This document shows, in pieces, positions 42,881 through 51,698 of a DNA stretch of 64,000 nucleotides (within the stretch, counting starts at the first letter, position 1; the number at the start of each line of letters is the position of its first letter). Origin of the DNA: SYFT01 sp964471115 (GTDB taxonomy: Bacteria > Acidobacteriota > Vicinamibacteria > Vicinamibacterales > SCN-69-37). The position numbers and the translations under genes were made by a program. The stretch is from assembly GCA_964471115.1 (NCBI GenBank), contig CAYYFE010000015.1, forward strand, positions 1-64,000, written 5' to 3'. Below the pieces are notes generated by a model that worked only from the letters and a program-made list of their open reading frames with translations, had not been told where the DNA came from and ran no database searches.

Positions 42881-45244
42881 ATGCGACGAACGACTGTGGG
42901 CCTGTTGATGGTGCTCGTGGGGGGGCTGGCCACCAGCTGGCACCTCACCGCTGATGCGCGAGCGCAGCAACCCTCCGAACCACTGCGCGCGATGGCGCGG
43001 GCGTCGCTGGCGCGCATCGAAGGCGACCAGACCCTGACCGGACTGCGCGCGCCGGTGGAAGTCATTCGTGACCGGTGGGGCACGCCGCACATCTATGCGC
43101 AGAACACGGAGGACCTGTTTTTTGCGCAGGGCTACGTGATGGCGCAGGACCGCCTGTGGCAGATGGAACTGTGGCGCCGGCAGCGCGAGGGCCGCATGGC
43201 CGAGATCGTCGGCCCCGGCGCGGTGAACGCCGACCGGCAGGCGCGCCTGCTCAAGTACCGCGGCCCCATGGACGATCGTGAATGGACGTCGTACCACCCC
43301 GAGGGCCGCCGGATCTTCGAGGCGTACGCCGCCGGCGTCAACGCCTTCATCGCCGCCCACCGCGCGAACCTGCCGCTCGAGTTCCAGCTGACCGGCGTCA
43401 CCCCGGATCCGTGGACGGCCGAGACCGTCGTGCTGCGGTCGGCGACCTTTGGCGACGCCACCAACGAACTCAATCTCGCCCGCGCCGTGGTGCGCGACGG
43501 CCGCGAGGCGGCCAATCGATCGCGTGCGCCCGATCCGTGGGACGACCTGGCGCTGCCGGAGGGCCTGGACCTCTCGATCATCGATGAGAACGTGACGACC
43601 ACCGGGGCCCGCGCCGGCGGGGCCGGTCGTGGCGGACGCGGCGGCGCGTCACTGCCGGAGATCCTGCCGCAGTATCGCGAGCTGGTGGGCGCCGCGCGAG
43701 GCCGCGGCGGCGCCGTCGAGCCCGGGCTGCAGTCCTCCGCGCCGCCCGATCCGCCCGGGTCGAACAACTGGGTCGTGAGCGGCAGACTCTCGGCCACCGG
43801 CAAGCCCGTGGTCGTCAACGATCCGCATCGGACCGTCGGTCATCCCTCCCTCCGTTACATCGTCCATCTCAACGCGCCGGGGTGGAACGTGATCGGGTCG
43901 GGCGAGGTGCCGTTTGTGGGCGTGGCGATCGGGCACAACGATCGACTCGGCTGGGGCCTCACCATCGTCGGCACCGACATGGAGGATGTGTACGTCGAGG
44001 ATGTGAATCCCGCCAACGGCACGGAGACGCGGTACCGCGGCCAGTGGGAGCCGATGCGCGTCGTGCGCGAGACCATTCGCGTGAAGGGCGGCGCGGACGA
44101 GGTGATCGAGCTGAAGTTCACGCGGCACGGCCCGGTGTTTTATGAGGATCGCGGACGCAACAAGGCCTACGTGTTGCGCAGCGCCTTGCTCGAGCCTGGC
44201 ACCGCGCCGTATCTGGCCGGTCTGCGGTTGTCGCAGGCGAAGGACTGCAAGGAGTTCCTCACGCAGGCGATGTATTGGAAGGCGCCCAGCGAGAACCTCA
44301 TCTGCGGCGATGTGGACGGCAACATTTCGTGGCAGGCGTCGGCGAACACGCCCGACCGCCGGGCGCAGGGCCCGGATGGCCACTCGTGGGTCGGGCGTCT
44401 GCCGGTGCCCGGCACCGGCGCGTACGAGTGGAACGGGTTCCGCCGCGACCTGCCGCGTGAGCTCAATCCGGCGCGCGGCTTCATCGCCACGGCCAATCAC
44501 AACATCCAGCCGAAGGACTACCAGCCGCCGCTGATGTTCAAGTCGTCGGCGAACCTGCCGTACGACCGCATCACGCGGCTCCTGCAGTTGTTCGACGCGC
44601 CGCGGGCGTTTACGCTCGAGGACCATCGCCGGATGCAGCTGGACGCGAAACACCTGCGGGCCGAGGCGGAGATCGCGCTGTTCCGCGGGTGGACGTCGAG
44701 CGACGCCGCGGTCGAGCGCGCGCGGCAGTTGCTGGCGGCCTGGGACGCGACGTTGACGAAGGACAGCGCCGCCGCGGCGATCCACGACGTGTGGCGCGGC
44801 GCATCGTCGGCGGCCGAACGCGACGCGTCGAGGCCGGTTGAGGCGCGCCGCGCCGAACACGAGGCCTCCCTGCGCAAGGCGATTGCCGAGCTCACCGCCG
44901 AAATGGGCGCCGACTGGTCGCAATGGCGGTGGGGCCGGATGCACACGCGCGCGTTCACGTTCCCGCTCGTGCCGGCGTACAGCCTCCCGACGGTGGAACG
45001 GCCCGGAGGCACCGGGACGCTCGCCGCCGACGGCGCGAGCTTCCGCGAGATCCTCGACGTGGCGGACTGGGATCGCTCCATCGTCACGAACGTCCCCGGT
45101 CAGTCCGCGCAGCCCGAGAGTCCGTTCTTCGGCAACCTGCACGGCCTGTGGGCCAACGATGAGTACTTTCCGCTCGTCTACTCGCGCACGCGCGTCGAGC
45201 AGGAGCGCATGTACACACTGACGCTGCGCCCGGGCCGTCAGTAG
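42881..45244 (+). CDS. penicillin acylase family Ntn-hydrolase
   Basis: A 787-residue periplasmic precursor (signal peptide VGLLMVLVGGLATSW to ADARAQ). The alpha chain starts with PVEVIRDRWGTPHIYAQNTEDLFFAQGYVMAQDRLWQMELWRR. The self-cleaving spacer is Gly/Arg rich (GARAGGAGRGGRGG) and the nucleophile of the beta chain is Ser294 in GSNNWVV. FIATANHNIQP and VEVNDP-like PVVVNDPHR are typical of the family. It would hydrolyse amide bonds of acylated amino acids, homoserine lactones or peptides. GGAGG 6 nt before ATG. Confidence 0.92.
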   Translation: MRRTTVGLLMVLVGGLATSWHLTADARAQQPSEPLRAMARASLARIEGDQTLTGLRAPVEVIRDRWGTPHIYAQNTEDLFFAQGYVMAQDRLWQMELWRRQREGRMAEIVGPGAVNADRQARLLKYRGPMDDREWTSYHPEGRRIFEAYAAGVNAFIAAHRANLPLEFQLTGVTPDPWTAETVVLRSATFGDATNELNLARAVVRDGREAANRSRAPDPWDDLALPEGLDLSIIDENVTTTGARAGGAGRGGRGGASLPEILPQYRELVGAARGRGGAVEPGLQSSAPPDPPGSNNWVVSGRLSATGKPVVVNDPHRTVGHPSLRYIVHLNAPGWNVIGSGEVPFVGVAIGHNDRLGWGLTIVGTDMEDVYVEDVNPANGTETRYRGQWEPMRVVRETIRVKGGADEVIELKFTRHGPVFYEDRGRNKAYVLRSALLEPGTAPYLAGLRLSQAKDCKEFLTQAMYWKAPSENLICGDVDGNISWQASANTPDRRAQGPDGHSWVGRLPVPGTGAYEWNGFRRDLPRELNPARGFIATANHNIQPKDYQPPLMFKSSANLPYDRITRLLQLFDAPRAFTLEDHRRMQLDAKHLRAEAEIALFRGWTSSDAAVERARQLLAAWDATLTKDSAAAAIHDVWRGASSAAERDASRPVEARRAEHEASLRKAIAELTAEMGADWSQWRWGRMHTRAFTFPLVPAYSLPTVERPGGTGTLAADGASFREILDVADWDRSIVTNVPGQSAQPESPFFGNLHGLWANDEYFPLVYSRTRVEQERMYTLTLRPGRQ

Positions 45245-45267
45245 AGGCCTCGGCGCCCGGCGTGCGA

Positions 45268-45273
45268 GATAAT
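45268..45273 (+). promoter_or_regulatory. -10 element, leaderless-type, MarR gene
   Basis: GATAAT ends exactly 6 nt before the ATG at 45280, with no Shine-Dalgarno. Confidence 0.45.
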
Positions 45274-45279
45274 GCCGGC

Positions 45280-45792
45280 ATGCCAGTCTCCAAGCGCGCC
45301 TCTGCCGCGACGCCCTACGAAGCGGCGCAGCGGGCGTTGTCCGACCGGATCGTCGAACTCGCGAAGCAGTATCAGATGCGCAGCCGGAATCGCGTCTGCC
45401 GCCACGGCATCACCGTGTCGCAGTGTTATGCCCTCGACGTGTTGCTCAAGACCGGCGGCGTGCTGGTGACGGAGCTGGCGCGGGCGCTGGCGCTCGACAA
45501 GAGCACGGCCAGCCGGGTCGTGACGTCCCTGGGGCAGCTGGGACTCATCCGCGTGGTGGATGTCGCGGGGAACGAGCGGAAGAAGCGGGTCATCCCGACC
45601 GCCGCCGGCCGGACGCTGGGTACGCGAATCGCGCGCGAGATCCGCGACGAACACCGGGCCGCGCTGGCGTCGTTCAGTCGAGGCGACCTCGAGGCGTGCG
45701 GCCGCATGCTCGATGCGCTGCTGGCCTCCCGTCCCCTCGGGAACCCGGGGCGGCCCCGCGCCGAGCGCGCCCGGCGCGCGGCGTCGACGTAA
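45280..45792 (+). CDS. MarR family transcriptional regulator
   Basis: A 170-residue winged-helix regulator. The recognition helix region is VTELARALALDKSTASRVVTSLGQLGLIRVVDVAGNERKKRVIPTAAGRTL, which matches MarR closely, with the wing in DVAGNERKKRV. The N-terminal helix contains YQMRSRNRVCRHGITVSQCYALDVL. The ATG at 45280 is preferred over a GTG at 45262. It is convergent with the sulfite-dehydrogenase operon and may regulate it, because TTGC/GCAA palindromes lie in that operon's promoter. Confidence 0.9.
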   Translation: MPVSKRASAATPYEAAQRALSDRIVELAKQYQMRSRNRVCRHGITVSQCYALDVLLKTGGVLVTELARALALDKSTASRVVTSLGQLGLIRVVDVAGNERKKRVIPTAAGRTLGTRIAREIRDEHRAALASFSRGDLEACGRMLDALLASRPLGNPGRPRAERARRAAST

Positions 45793-45799
45793 CGGATTC

Positions 45800-46354
45800 C
45801 TACCGCCCTTCAGGGCGGCCGGGCCGGCGGACCGGGATGAACCGCGCGTGCGACGGCATCACGATGCGCGACAGACCCTGTGCGTCGAGGGCTGAGTCGG
45901 GCGCGATGATCCGGTTGCGCGCGAGCAGGAATGCGAGCAGGGCGTACACCTCGTCATCGGACAACGACCAGGGAGCCGCCGGCGGCATGGTTCGACGGAT
46001 GTAGTCGAAGAGCGGCGGGGCATACGGCCAGTGGGTCGCGATGTTCCGTCGCGGCCGTCCCTCAACCACGGCTGGTTGAATCAGCTGCGGCCCGGCCCCG
46101 CCTTCGCCGTGTGCGCCGTGACACGCCGCGCAGGCCGTGTCGTACAGACGCGCGCCCTCGGCATACGTCCCGCGGCCGGGTGGCAATCCGTCACCCTCAC
46201 CATTGACGTCGGTGTCCCACGCCGCAATCTCTTCGGCCGTCGCCGGCCGGCCCGCATCGAACCGTTCCGGCACCGCCGGGGCGGTGTGCCGGGCGCACCC
46301 GGCGGCGACCACGAGTCCGGCGAACAGGACGACAGCCGCGCGTCCGCCGATCAC
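45800..46354 (-). CDS. cytochrome c lipoprotein, partner of sulfite dehydrogenase-like enzyme
   Basis: A 184-residue lipoprotein with lipobox LVVAAGC (C20) and a single haem site CAACH (75-79); a likely axial Met lies in YIRRTMPPAAPW. It would accept electrons from the molybdenum enzyme encoded just upstream. Start GTG at 46354 overlaps that gene's stop (GTGA). The arrangement SoxC-like/SoxD-like or SorA/SorB is inferred from order. Confidence 0.85.
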   Translation of the reverse strand: MIGGRAAVVLFAGLVVAAGCARHTAPAVPERFDAGRPATAEEIAAWDTDVNGEGDGLPPGRGTYAEGARLYDTACAACHGAHGEGGAGPQLIQPAVVEGRPRRNIATHWPYAPPLFDYIRRTMPPAAPWSLSDDEVYALLAFLLARNRIIAPDSALDAQGLSRIVMPSHARFIPVRRPGRPEGR

Positions 46355-47586
46355 CGCCAGGGTTCCTCTTTGACCGACAGGCGTCCGTCCGCCGCGACGC
46401 GCCAGCCGACGATGGGATTCATGTGGTACGACGGCGAGGCCACGCCGCGTTCGGCCAGCAGTTGGGCGACGGTGGGTTGCACGTACCCGGTGTCGTCGAT
46501 CGCGCGGCTCAGCAGGGTGGCCGGAGTGCCGTCCCATCGCCACGGGAGACGGAAGCGCACATGGGCGCGCGGGAGCACCGGGCCGTCCAGCGCGGCGTCA
46601 CGCCACCGCCGGCCATCGTCCGTGCTGATTTCGACACGGGCGATCCGTCCCCGTCCGCTCCAGGCGAGGCCCCTGATCTCCACGTATCCGGGCCGCATGG
46701 TTGCCGGTGGGGCGGGCGCGGTGATGATGGATCGGGCGTCCAGTTCAAGGCTGAACTGCCGGATCGTGCCGTCCGCCATTTCTTCGGTGTACCGCGACGT
46801 TTCCTCGCGGGTCATGAACGGCCCCGTGCCGACGTCGAGACGCCGCAGCCATTTGACGCTGGCGACGCCCTCCCAGCCCGGCAGCAGGAGCCGCACGGGG
46901 AATCCCTGCGCCGGCCGGAGCGGTTCGCCGTTCTGCGCGTACGCCAGCATCCCGCCGATGCGGATGGCCTCCTCGATCGGCGCGCTTCTGGTCATCGCGA
47001 CGCCGTCCTGTCCTTCGGCCAGGAACCATCCGGCCTCCGGCCGAAGGCCGACCTCGCCGAACAACACCGAGAGCGGCACGCCCGTCCATTCACTCTGGCT
47101 CGTCAGCCCCGCCATCGTCTGCGGGGTGACGGCGCCGGTGGCATTGCGCGGGTAGTTGCCGCCGCATTCGAGGAAACACGTGCGGGTGATCGCCGGCAGG
47201 CGCTTCAGGTCCTCGAGGGTGAACACACGCGGACGATCCACCAGGCCATGCACGAGCAGCCGGTAGGCGACCGGGTCGACGGCGGGGATGCCCGCGCGGT
47301 GGACTTCATAGTGGAGGTCCGACGGCGTGATCGTGCCCTCCAGGGCGTGCAGCGGTGTCGCCGAGATCATGCCCGAGACCGCGCGGGTCAGCAGGACCGA
47401 AGGCGCACGCGTCCCGGCGGCCGAGGCGGGTGCGCCGGGGCCGCGGGTGGTGTCGGGCGCGCCCGGGGGCGCGAGGGACGCCGGCGCGGGCGGCTGCGCC
47501 TGCAGGCCGGCCACCGCCGCCGCGATCGGCACGCCGAGCAGCCGGCGCCGGGTGATCGAGAGGCCGCGGTCAGTGCGCGCTCGCAT
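46351..47586 (-). CDS. sulfite oxidase-like molybdopterin enzyme (SorA/SoxC type)
   Basis: A 411-residue Tat-exported protein (RRRLLGVPIAAAVAG). The molybdopterin domain contains RTCFLECGGNYPRN; the Mo ligand should be C141, with C137 nearby. SEWTGVPLSVLF, QGFPVRLLLPGWEGVASVKWL and TREETSRYT complete the Moco domain, and the C-terminal dimerisation domain holds VEIRGLAWSGRGRIARVEISTDDGRRWRDA. It oxidises sulfite or a sulfur-bound thiol group and passes electrons to the cytochrome c downstream. Start ATG at 47586; TACGCT ends 7 nt upstream. Confidence 0.88.
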   Translation of the reverse strand: MRARTDRGLSITRRRLLGVPIAAAVAGLQAQPPAPASLAPPGAPDTTRGPGAPASAAGTRAPSVLLTRAVSGMISATPLHALEGTITPSDLHYEVHRAGIPAVDPVAYRLLVHGLVDRPRVFTLEDLKRLPAITRTCFLECGGNYPRNATGAVTPQTMAGLTSQSEWTGVPLSVLFGEVGLRPEAGWFLAEGQDGVAMTRSAPIEEAIRIGGMLAYAQNGEPLRPAQGFPVRLLLPGWEGVASVKWLRRLDVGTGPFMTREETSRYTEEMADGTIRQFSLELDARSIITAPAPPATMRPGYVEIRGLAWSGRGRIARVEISTDDGRRWRDAALDGPVLPRAHVRFRLPWRWDGTPATLLSRAIDDTGYVQPTVAQLLAERGVASPSYHMNPIVGWRVAADGRLSVKEEPWR

Positions 47587-47593
47587 GTCCGGC

Positions 47594-47599
47594 AGCGTA
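47594..47599 (-). promoter_or_regulatory. -10 element, leaderless-type, sulfite dehydrogenase operon
   Basis: TACGCT on the minus strand ends 7 nt before the ATG at 47586. A TTGCAC sits at -35 spacing (18 bp). Confidence 0.4.
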
Positions 47600-47601
47600 G
47601 C

Positions 47602-47672
47602 GCAACTATGTTGCACCGTGCAACTATATTGCCACCGACGGCCTGGTGCGTTAATGTTGCTCAATGCAACAT
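47602..47672. promoter_or_regulatory. cluster of TTGC/GCAA palindromes in the divergent promoter
   Basis: Four overlapping palindromes: GCAACTATGTTGC (47602-47614), GTTGCACCGTGCAAC (47610-47624), GCAACTATATTGC (47620-47632) and ATGTTGC-TCAAT-GCAACAT (47654-47672). The last overlaps the start codon of the metallo-hydrolase gene. They are likely operators for a dimeric regulator such as the nearby MarR protein. Confidence 0.65.
47629..47657 (+). promoter_or_regulatory. promoter of the metallo-hydrolase gene
   Basis: TTGCCA (47629-47634), a 17-bp spacer and TAATGT (47652-47657), which ends exactly 6 nt before the ATG at 47664. This is the best -35/-10 pair in the window. Palindromes overlap the -35, the -10 and the start codon. 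Confidence 0.6.
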
Positions 47673-48770
47673 CACACGAGCCTGGCGCGCGCGGCCGTGA
47701 CGCTGGCCGGCGTGCTCCTGGCCGCCGGCCTTGGCGGGGCGGCGGCGCAGCGTCCGTTGATGCAACCCGACGCGTTCGACGTCGTCGCGCTGGGCGAGGG
47801 CCTCCACGCCGTGGTGCGCCGCGACCCGCCCGACGATGCGGCGAATGCCAATGTGCTGATCATCATCAACGCCCACGACGTCGTGGTCGTGGATGGCGGC
47901 CTCACCACCGCCTCCGCGGACGCCGTGATCCGGACCATCCGCCGGCTGACCCCGCATCCGGTCCGGTACGTCGTGAACACGCACTGGCACGACGACCACG
48001 TGCTGGGCAACGGCGCGTACGCCGCGGCGTTCCCCGGAGTCGAGTTCATCGGGCATCCCGTCACGCGGGAGATGGTGATCGGGAGTGTGGGACCCGCCCT
48101 GCAGCGCAACCAGACCGACTATGCGGACGCGGCCACGGCCATCGAGGCGCGCCTGCGGGCCGGGAGGCGTGCCGACGGCCAGCCGATGTCGGACGCCGAT
48201 CGGACCCGGGCGCGGCGGCTCAGTGAACTGTATCGGGCCTTCGTGGCGGAGATCCCTCGCATCAACGTGACGCCGCCCGCGGTGCTGGTGGACCAGTCGC
48301 TGACCCTTTGGCGCGGATCCCGCGAGATCCGGGTGATGCACATCGGCCGGGGCAATACCGCTGGCGACCTGGTGGTCTTCCTGCCGAAGGAAGGTGTGAT
48401 GGCGGCCGGCGATCTGCTGGTCCGTCCGATTCCGTACGCGTACGGGTCGTACATTGGCGACTGGATCGGCGCTCTGGATCGCTTCGAAGCGCTCGCGCCG
48501 CGTGTGATCCTGCCCGGACATGGTGCGGTGATGACCGACACCGGGTATGTCACGGCGGTACGCGACCTGCTGGTGACGGTGAGGGATCACATGCGCCAGG
48601 CGGTGGCACAGGGCCTCACCCTCGAGGCCGCTCGGGCGTCACTCGATCTCGATCGGCATCGTGCCTGGTTTGCCGGAGACGATCCGGGGCGACGGCAATC
48701 GTTTGACTCGGTGTTCGTGACACCGGCCACCGAGCGCGCCTACCTCGAGGCGCGTGGGGAGCTGAAGTAG
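47664..48770 (+). CDS. secreted metallo-beta-lactamase fold hydrolase
   Basis: A 368-residue protein with signal peptide (LARAAVTLAGVLLAAGLGGAAAQ) and MBL fold: THWHDDHVLGN (HWHDDH at 107-112), GRGNTAGDLVVFLP with the metal-binding Asp, GDLLV, and PGHGAVM near the end. It may be a lactonase, glyoxalase-like or SoxH-like thiol hydrolase; its divergent pairing with a SoxC/SorA-like operon favours a sulfur role. No class-B lactamase hallmark is evident beyond the fold. Confidence 0.88.
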   Translation: MQHHTSLARAAVTLAGVLLAAGLGGAAAQRPLMQPDAFDVVALGEGLHAVVRRDPPDDAANANVLIIINAHDVVVVDGGLTTASADAVIRTIRRLTPHPVRYVVNTHWHDDHVLGNGAYAAAFPGVEFIGHPVTREMVIGSVGPALQRNQTDYADAATAIEARLRAGRRADGQPMSDADRTRARRLSELYRAFVAEIPRINVTPPAVLVDQSLTLWRGSREIRVMHIGRGNTAGDLVVFLPKEGVMAAGDLLVRPIPYAYGSYIGDWIGALDRFEALAPRVILPGHGAVMTDTGYVTAVRDLLVTVRDHMRQAVAQGLTLEAARASLDLDRHRAWFAGDDPGRRQSFDSVFVTPATERAYLEARGELK

Positions 48771-48776
48771 CGTGAC

Positions 48777-50567
48777 CTACTGCGCCCGCAGCCACTCGAG
48801 CACCTGCTGCTCGAGCAGGTCCAGCGGCAGCGGGCCGTGGCGCAGCACCGCATCGTGGAACGCGCGGATGTCGAAGCGCGGCCCCAGCGTCGCCTCGGCT
48901 TTCGCGCGCAGCTCGGCGATCTTCAGCAGACCGAAGGTGTACGCCAGCCCCTGGCCGGCCTCGGTGATGTGGCGGTCGGTTTCGGCCGTCGCCGGCCCGC
49001 GCTGGAAGCCCGTGTTGTCGGCCATGTACGCGATGGCCTGTTCACGCGTCCACCCGAGTGCGTGGACGCCGCTGTCGACCACCAGCCGCACGGCGCGCCA
49101 GATCTCGTACGTCAGCCGGCCGAAGTCGCTGTAGGGGTCCTCGTAGAACCCGACATCGCGCCCCAGGCGCTCCGCGTACAGGCCCCAGCCTTCCGTGAAC
49201 ACCGTGATCCCCAGCCCGCGCCGGAACGGACTGAGCGACCGGTTCTCCTGCGTCAGCATGATCTGCAGGTGATGGCCGGGCACCCCTTCGTGAAACGCGA
49301 GCGCTTCGACGACGTACAGCGGCCGCGCCGGCAGGTCGGACGTATTGATGTTCACCCAGCCCGCGCGGCTGCCGTCAGCCGCGCCGGCGTCGTAATAGCC
49401 CGCCGACTGCCGGATCGCAATCCGCTCGGGAATGGCGCGCACCCCGTACGGCGCGCGGGGCATCGTCGAGAACAGCCGGGGCAACACGCCATCCATTCGC
49501 TTGGCGGCATACGAGACGGCCTTCAGATACTCCTCTTCGCTCGTGGCTCTGAACCGTGCGTCGGTCTGAAGAAACCGGAAGAACTCGGCGAGCGTGCCGG
49601 TGAATCCCGCGCGCGCCTTGACGGCCTCCATCTCGGCGCGCAGCCGCGCCACTTCACGCAGACCGATGTCGTGCACCTCCTGCGGCGACAGGTCGAGCGT
49701 CGTGTGCATCCGGATGCGATGCCGGTAGAACGCGCCGCCGTCGGCCAGTGCCGAGAGGCCCAGCGTGGTGCGCGCGCCCGGGATGTACTCGCGCTGCAGG
49801 AACTCCAGGAACGCGCGCAGACCGGGCATCACCGAGGTCTGCAGCGCCGCCGTGCCGTCGCGGCGGATACGCTCGCGATCCGCGGCCGGGAACGCCTCGG
49901 GAATGCGTGTGAAGGGCTCGAACAGGCCGCTGCGCGTGACGTCCTCGACGATCTGCGCCCGCACCGGCGCGTCGTACCCGTCGAGCAGCGCGCGGGGCAT
50001 CGTCCGGCCGGCGCGCAGCCCCGCACGCATCGCGGCGATGCGCTGGTCCACATGGAGCGCGAACGACTGCAGACGGGCGATGTAGCCGTCGTACTGTCCG
50101 ACGGTCGTGAACGCAGAGCGGTCCGGCCACGCCGGCAGGTCGAAGTGGAAACCCTCGCGGCTGCCGATCGGAATTTCGTACGCGCGATGGCGGATCTCCT
50201 CGCGCCGACCGCGGAGCTGCCTGAAGAGGATTTCGGCGTCCACCTGTACCGCGGCCGGCAGTTGCGCGCGGTCGATCTGGGCCAGACGCGCGGCGAACGC
50301 ATCGAGCGCCGCCGCTTCCCGTTCGAACCGCTCGGCAGAGACGTCCTCGAGGCGCCCGGCGTACCGTCGATCGACGCCCTCCGGAAGCGGCAGCGTAAAT
50401 CCCCGGCCTCGAAACGCCTGTACGTCCTGCAGCAGCCGTTCGAAGGTGTCCTGGGCCGGCGCCGTCGATGCGTCGAGCCGTGGTGGGAGACCAGCCGCCG
50501 CGGCGCTGCACACCAGGCCGGCGATGGCCACGCACCAGACCGTCCGCGCCCTCATCCTCATGCTCAT
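48777..50567 (-). CDS. DUF885 secreted hydrolase
   Basis: A 596-residue exported protein with signal sequence (VWCVAIAGLVCSAAAAG). DUF885 motifs are ALAFHEGVPGHHLQIML, containing the HExxxxxH zinc site, and FTEGWGLYAERLGRD with the third ligand Glu. The helical N-terminal half is standard. Members are presumed metallopeptidases expanded in Acidobacteria and Xanthomonads. Start ATG at 50567; ATGs at 50561 and 50555 are equally possible, and no Shine-Dalgarno is clear. Confidence 0.88.
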   Translation of the reverse strand: MSMRMRARTVWCVAIAGLVCSAAAAGLPPRLDASTAPAQDTFERLLQDVQAFRGRGFTLPLPEGVDRRYAGRLEDVSAERFEREAAALDAFAARLAQIDRAQLPAAVQVDAEILFRQLRGRREEIRHRAYEIPIGSREGFHFDLPAWPDRSAFTTVGQYDGYIARLQSFALHVDQRIAAMRAGLRAGRTMPRALLDGYDAPVRAQIVEDVTRSGLFEPFTRIPEAFPAADRERIRRDGTAALQTSVMPGLRAFLEFLQREYIPGARTTLGLSALADGGAFYRHRIRMHTTLDLSPQEVHDIGLREVARLRAEMEAVKARAGFTGTLAEFFRFLQTDARFRATSEEEYLKAVSYAAKRMDGVLPRLFSTMPRAPYGVRAIPERIAIRQSAGYYDAGAADGSRAGWVNINTSDLPARPLYVVEALAFHEGVPGHHLQIMLTQENRSLSPFRRGLGITVFTEGWGLYAERLGRDVGFYEDPYSDFGRLTYEIWRAVRLVVDSGVHALGWTREQAIAYMADNTGFQRGPATAETDRHITEAGQGLAYTFGLLKIAELRAKAEATLGPRFDIRAFHDAVLRHGPLPLDLLEQQVLEWLRAQ

Positions 50568-50588
50568 GGGGCCAGATGATGGCACGAA

Positions 50589-51620
50589 TCAGGAGAGGTC
50601 GTAGGTGTAGCAGCCGGGCAGGACCAGCGCCCGGGTGACGCCGGGCACGCGGCTGAACGACAGACTCTCGGGCGCCTGGTTGCCCGTGCCGTCAAACGTG
50701 ACGACCCGCCGCTTGTCGCCGTACTGGTCGTAGACGTACGTGAAGGGCGCGGCCAGGCTGACCCAGAGGTGGCCGTTCGGATCGAGCGCCGCCGTGCGAA
50801 TCATCGGCGGGATCACCGGGTACGTCCCGTCCCCCGTCTTGCGCGTGGGCCACGTCGTCGGCAACGTCTGCAGGTACGGATCGAGATGGGATCCCTCGAT
50901 GTGGCGCTCGAAGACCAGTTGCCCCGCGGCGTCGTACTTCTGGAACTTCGGCACGCCGGTCTGAAAGACAAACGTCACGCTGCCGTCACGACCGCGCAAC
51001 GCCAGGCCCACGTTGAGCGCCATGTGCACGTTGCGGTCGTGTTCGTGGCCCGTCGCTCGCAGCCGCCCGATCTGCCGGATCGGATTGCCGTTGAGGTCCA
51101 GCTCGGTGATCAGCGCGCCGTTGTCCGGCTCGTTGAGCAGGAATCCCGATCCGGTGAACTGCAGCGCGCCCACGCCGTTGAGGATGACCGCGCCCATGAT
51201 GAGCCGGGGCGCCACCACGCCCGGCCGCAGAAACGCGCGAATCTGCGCGCCGGCCGCGGTGAACACCTGGATTCGCTCCTGACGGAAGGGCGCATCCGAA
51301 ATCGCATACGCGCCATCGTCGGCCAGGCTGAGGGCGCCCGGCTGCAGCGTCTCGCCCTTTTCGAGCCCGGCCTGCACCAGCCGCGTGAGACGTGTCCCGG
51401 TGCGGTCCACCGCGTACAACGTGTGCGCGCGACGGTCGAGCAGCAGGTACCGCCCGGAGGCGTCCTGCACGAATCCGATGGGATGAATCAGCGAATCACA
51501 GACCTGCTGCGACAGGCCGCCGGTGGGGCGCAGGACTTCGACGGGCAGCTGCGATGCCGTGAGTGTGGTCGACAGGAAAAGTGCGGCGCCCCACAGACCA
51601 TGGCGCCCTACGCAAGTCAC
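50589..51620 (-). CDS. six-bladed beta-propeller (NHL-like) secreted protein
   Basis: A 343-residue exported protein whose hydrophobic start (GLWGAALFLSTTLTASQ) is followed by NHL-like blades: HPIGFVQDASGRYLLLDRRAHTLYAVDRTG, ALSLADDGAYAISDAPFRQERIQVFTAAGAQ, FLLNEPDNGALITELDLNGNPIRQIG, TAALDPNGHLWVSLAAP. The role is unknown; scaffold or carbohydrate-binding roles are common. The GTG start at 51620 sits at the edge of the decamer array; the frame also runs through the array. Confidence 0.75.
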   Translation of the reverse strand: MTCVGRHGLWGAALFLSTTLTASQLPVEVLRPTGGLSQQVCDSLIHPIGFVQDASGRYLLLDRRAHTLYAVDRTGTRLTRLVQAGLEKGETLQPGALSLADDGAYAISDAPFRQERIQVFTAAGAQIRAFLRPGVVAPRLIMGAVILNGVGALQFTGSGFLLNEPDNGALITELDLNGNPIRQIGRLRATGHEHDRNVHMALNVGLALRGRDGSVTFVFQTGVPKFQKYDAAGQLVFERHIEGSHLDPYLQTLPTTWPTRKTGDGTYPVIPPMIRTAALDPNGHLWVSLAAPFTYVYDQYGDKRRVVTFDGTGNQAPESLSFSRVPGVTRALVLPGCYTYDLS

Positions 51621-51698
51621 TCGCCGCCACCCGCCGCTACTCGCCGCCACTTGCCGCCACTTGCCGCCACTCGCCGCCACTCGCCGCTACTCGCTAAT
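51619..51698. repeat. decamer array, inverted orientation (ACTCGCCGCC)
   Basis: Eight 10-bp units: ACTCGCCGCC, ACCCGCCGCT, ACTCGCCGCC, two ACTTGCCGCC, ACTCGCCGCC, ACTCGCCGCT, ACTCGCTAAT. Reverse complements match the GCGAGTAGCG family at 15086 and 40892. The last unit contains the TAG stop of the E1 gene. Confidence 0.92.
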
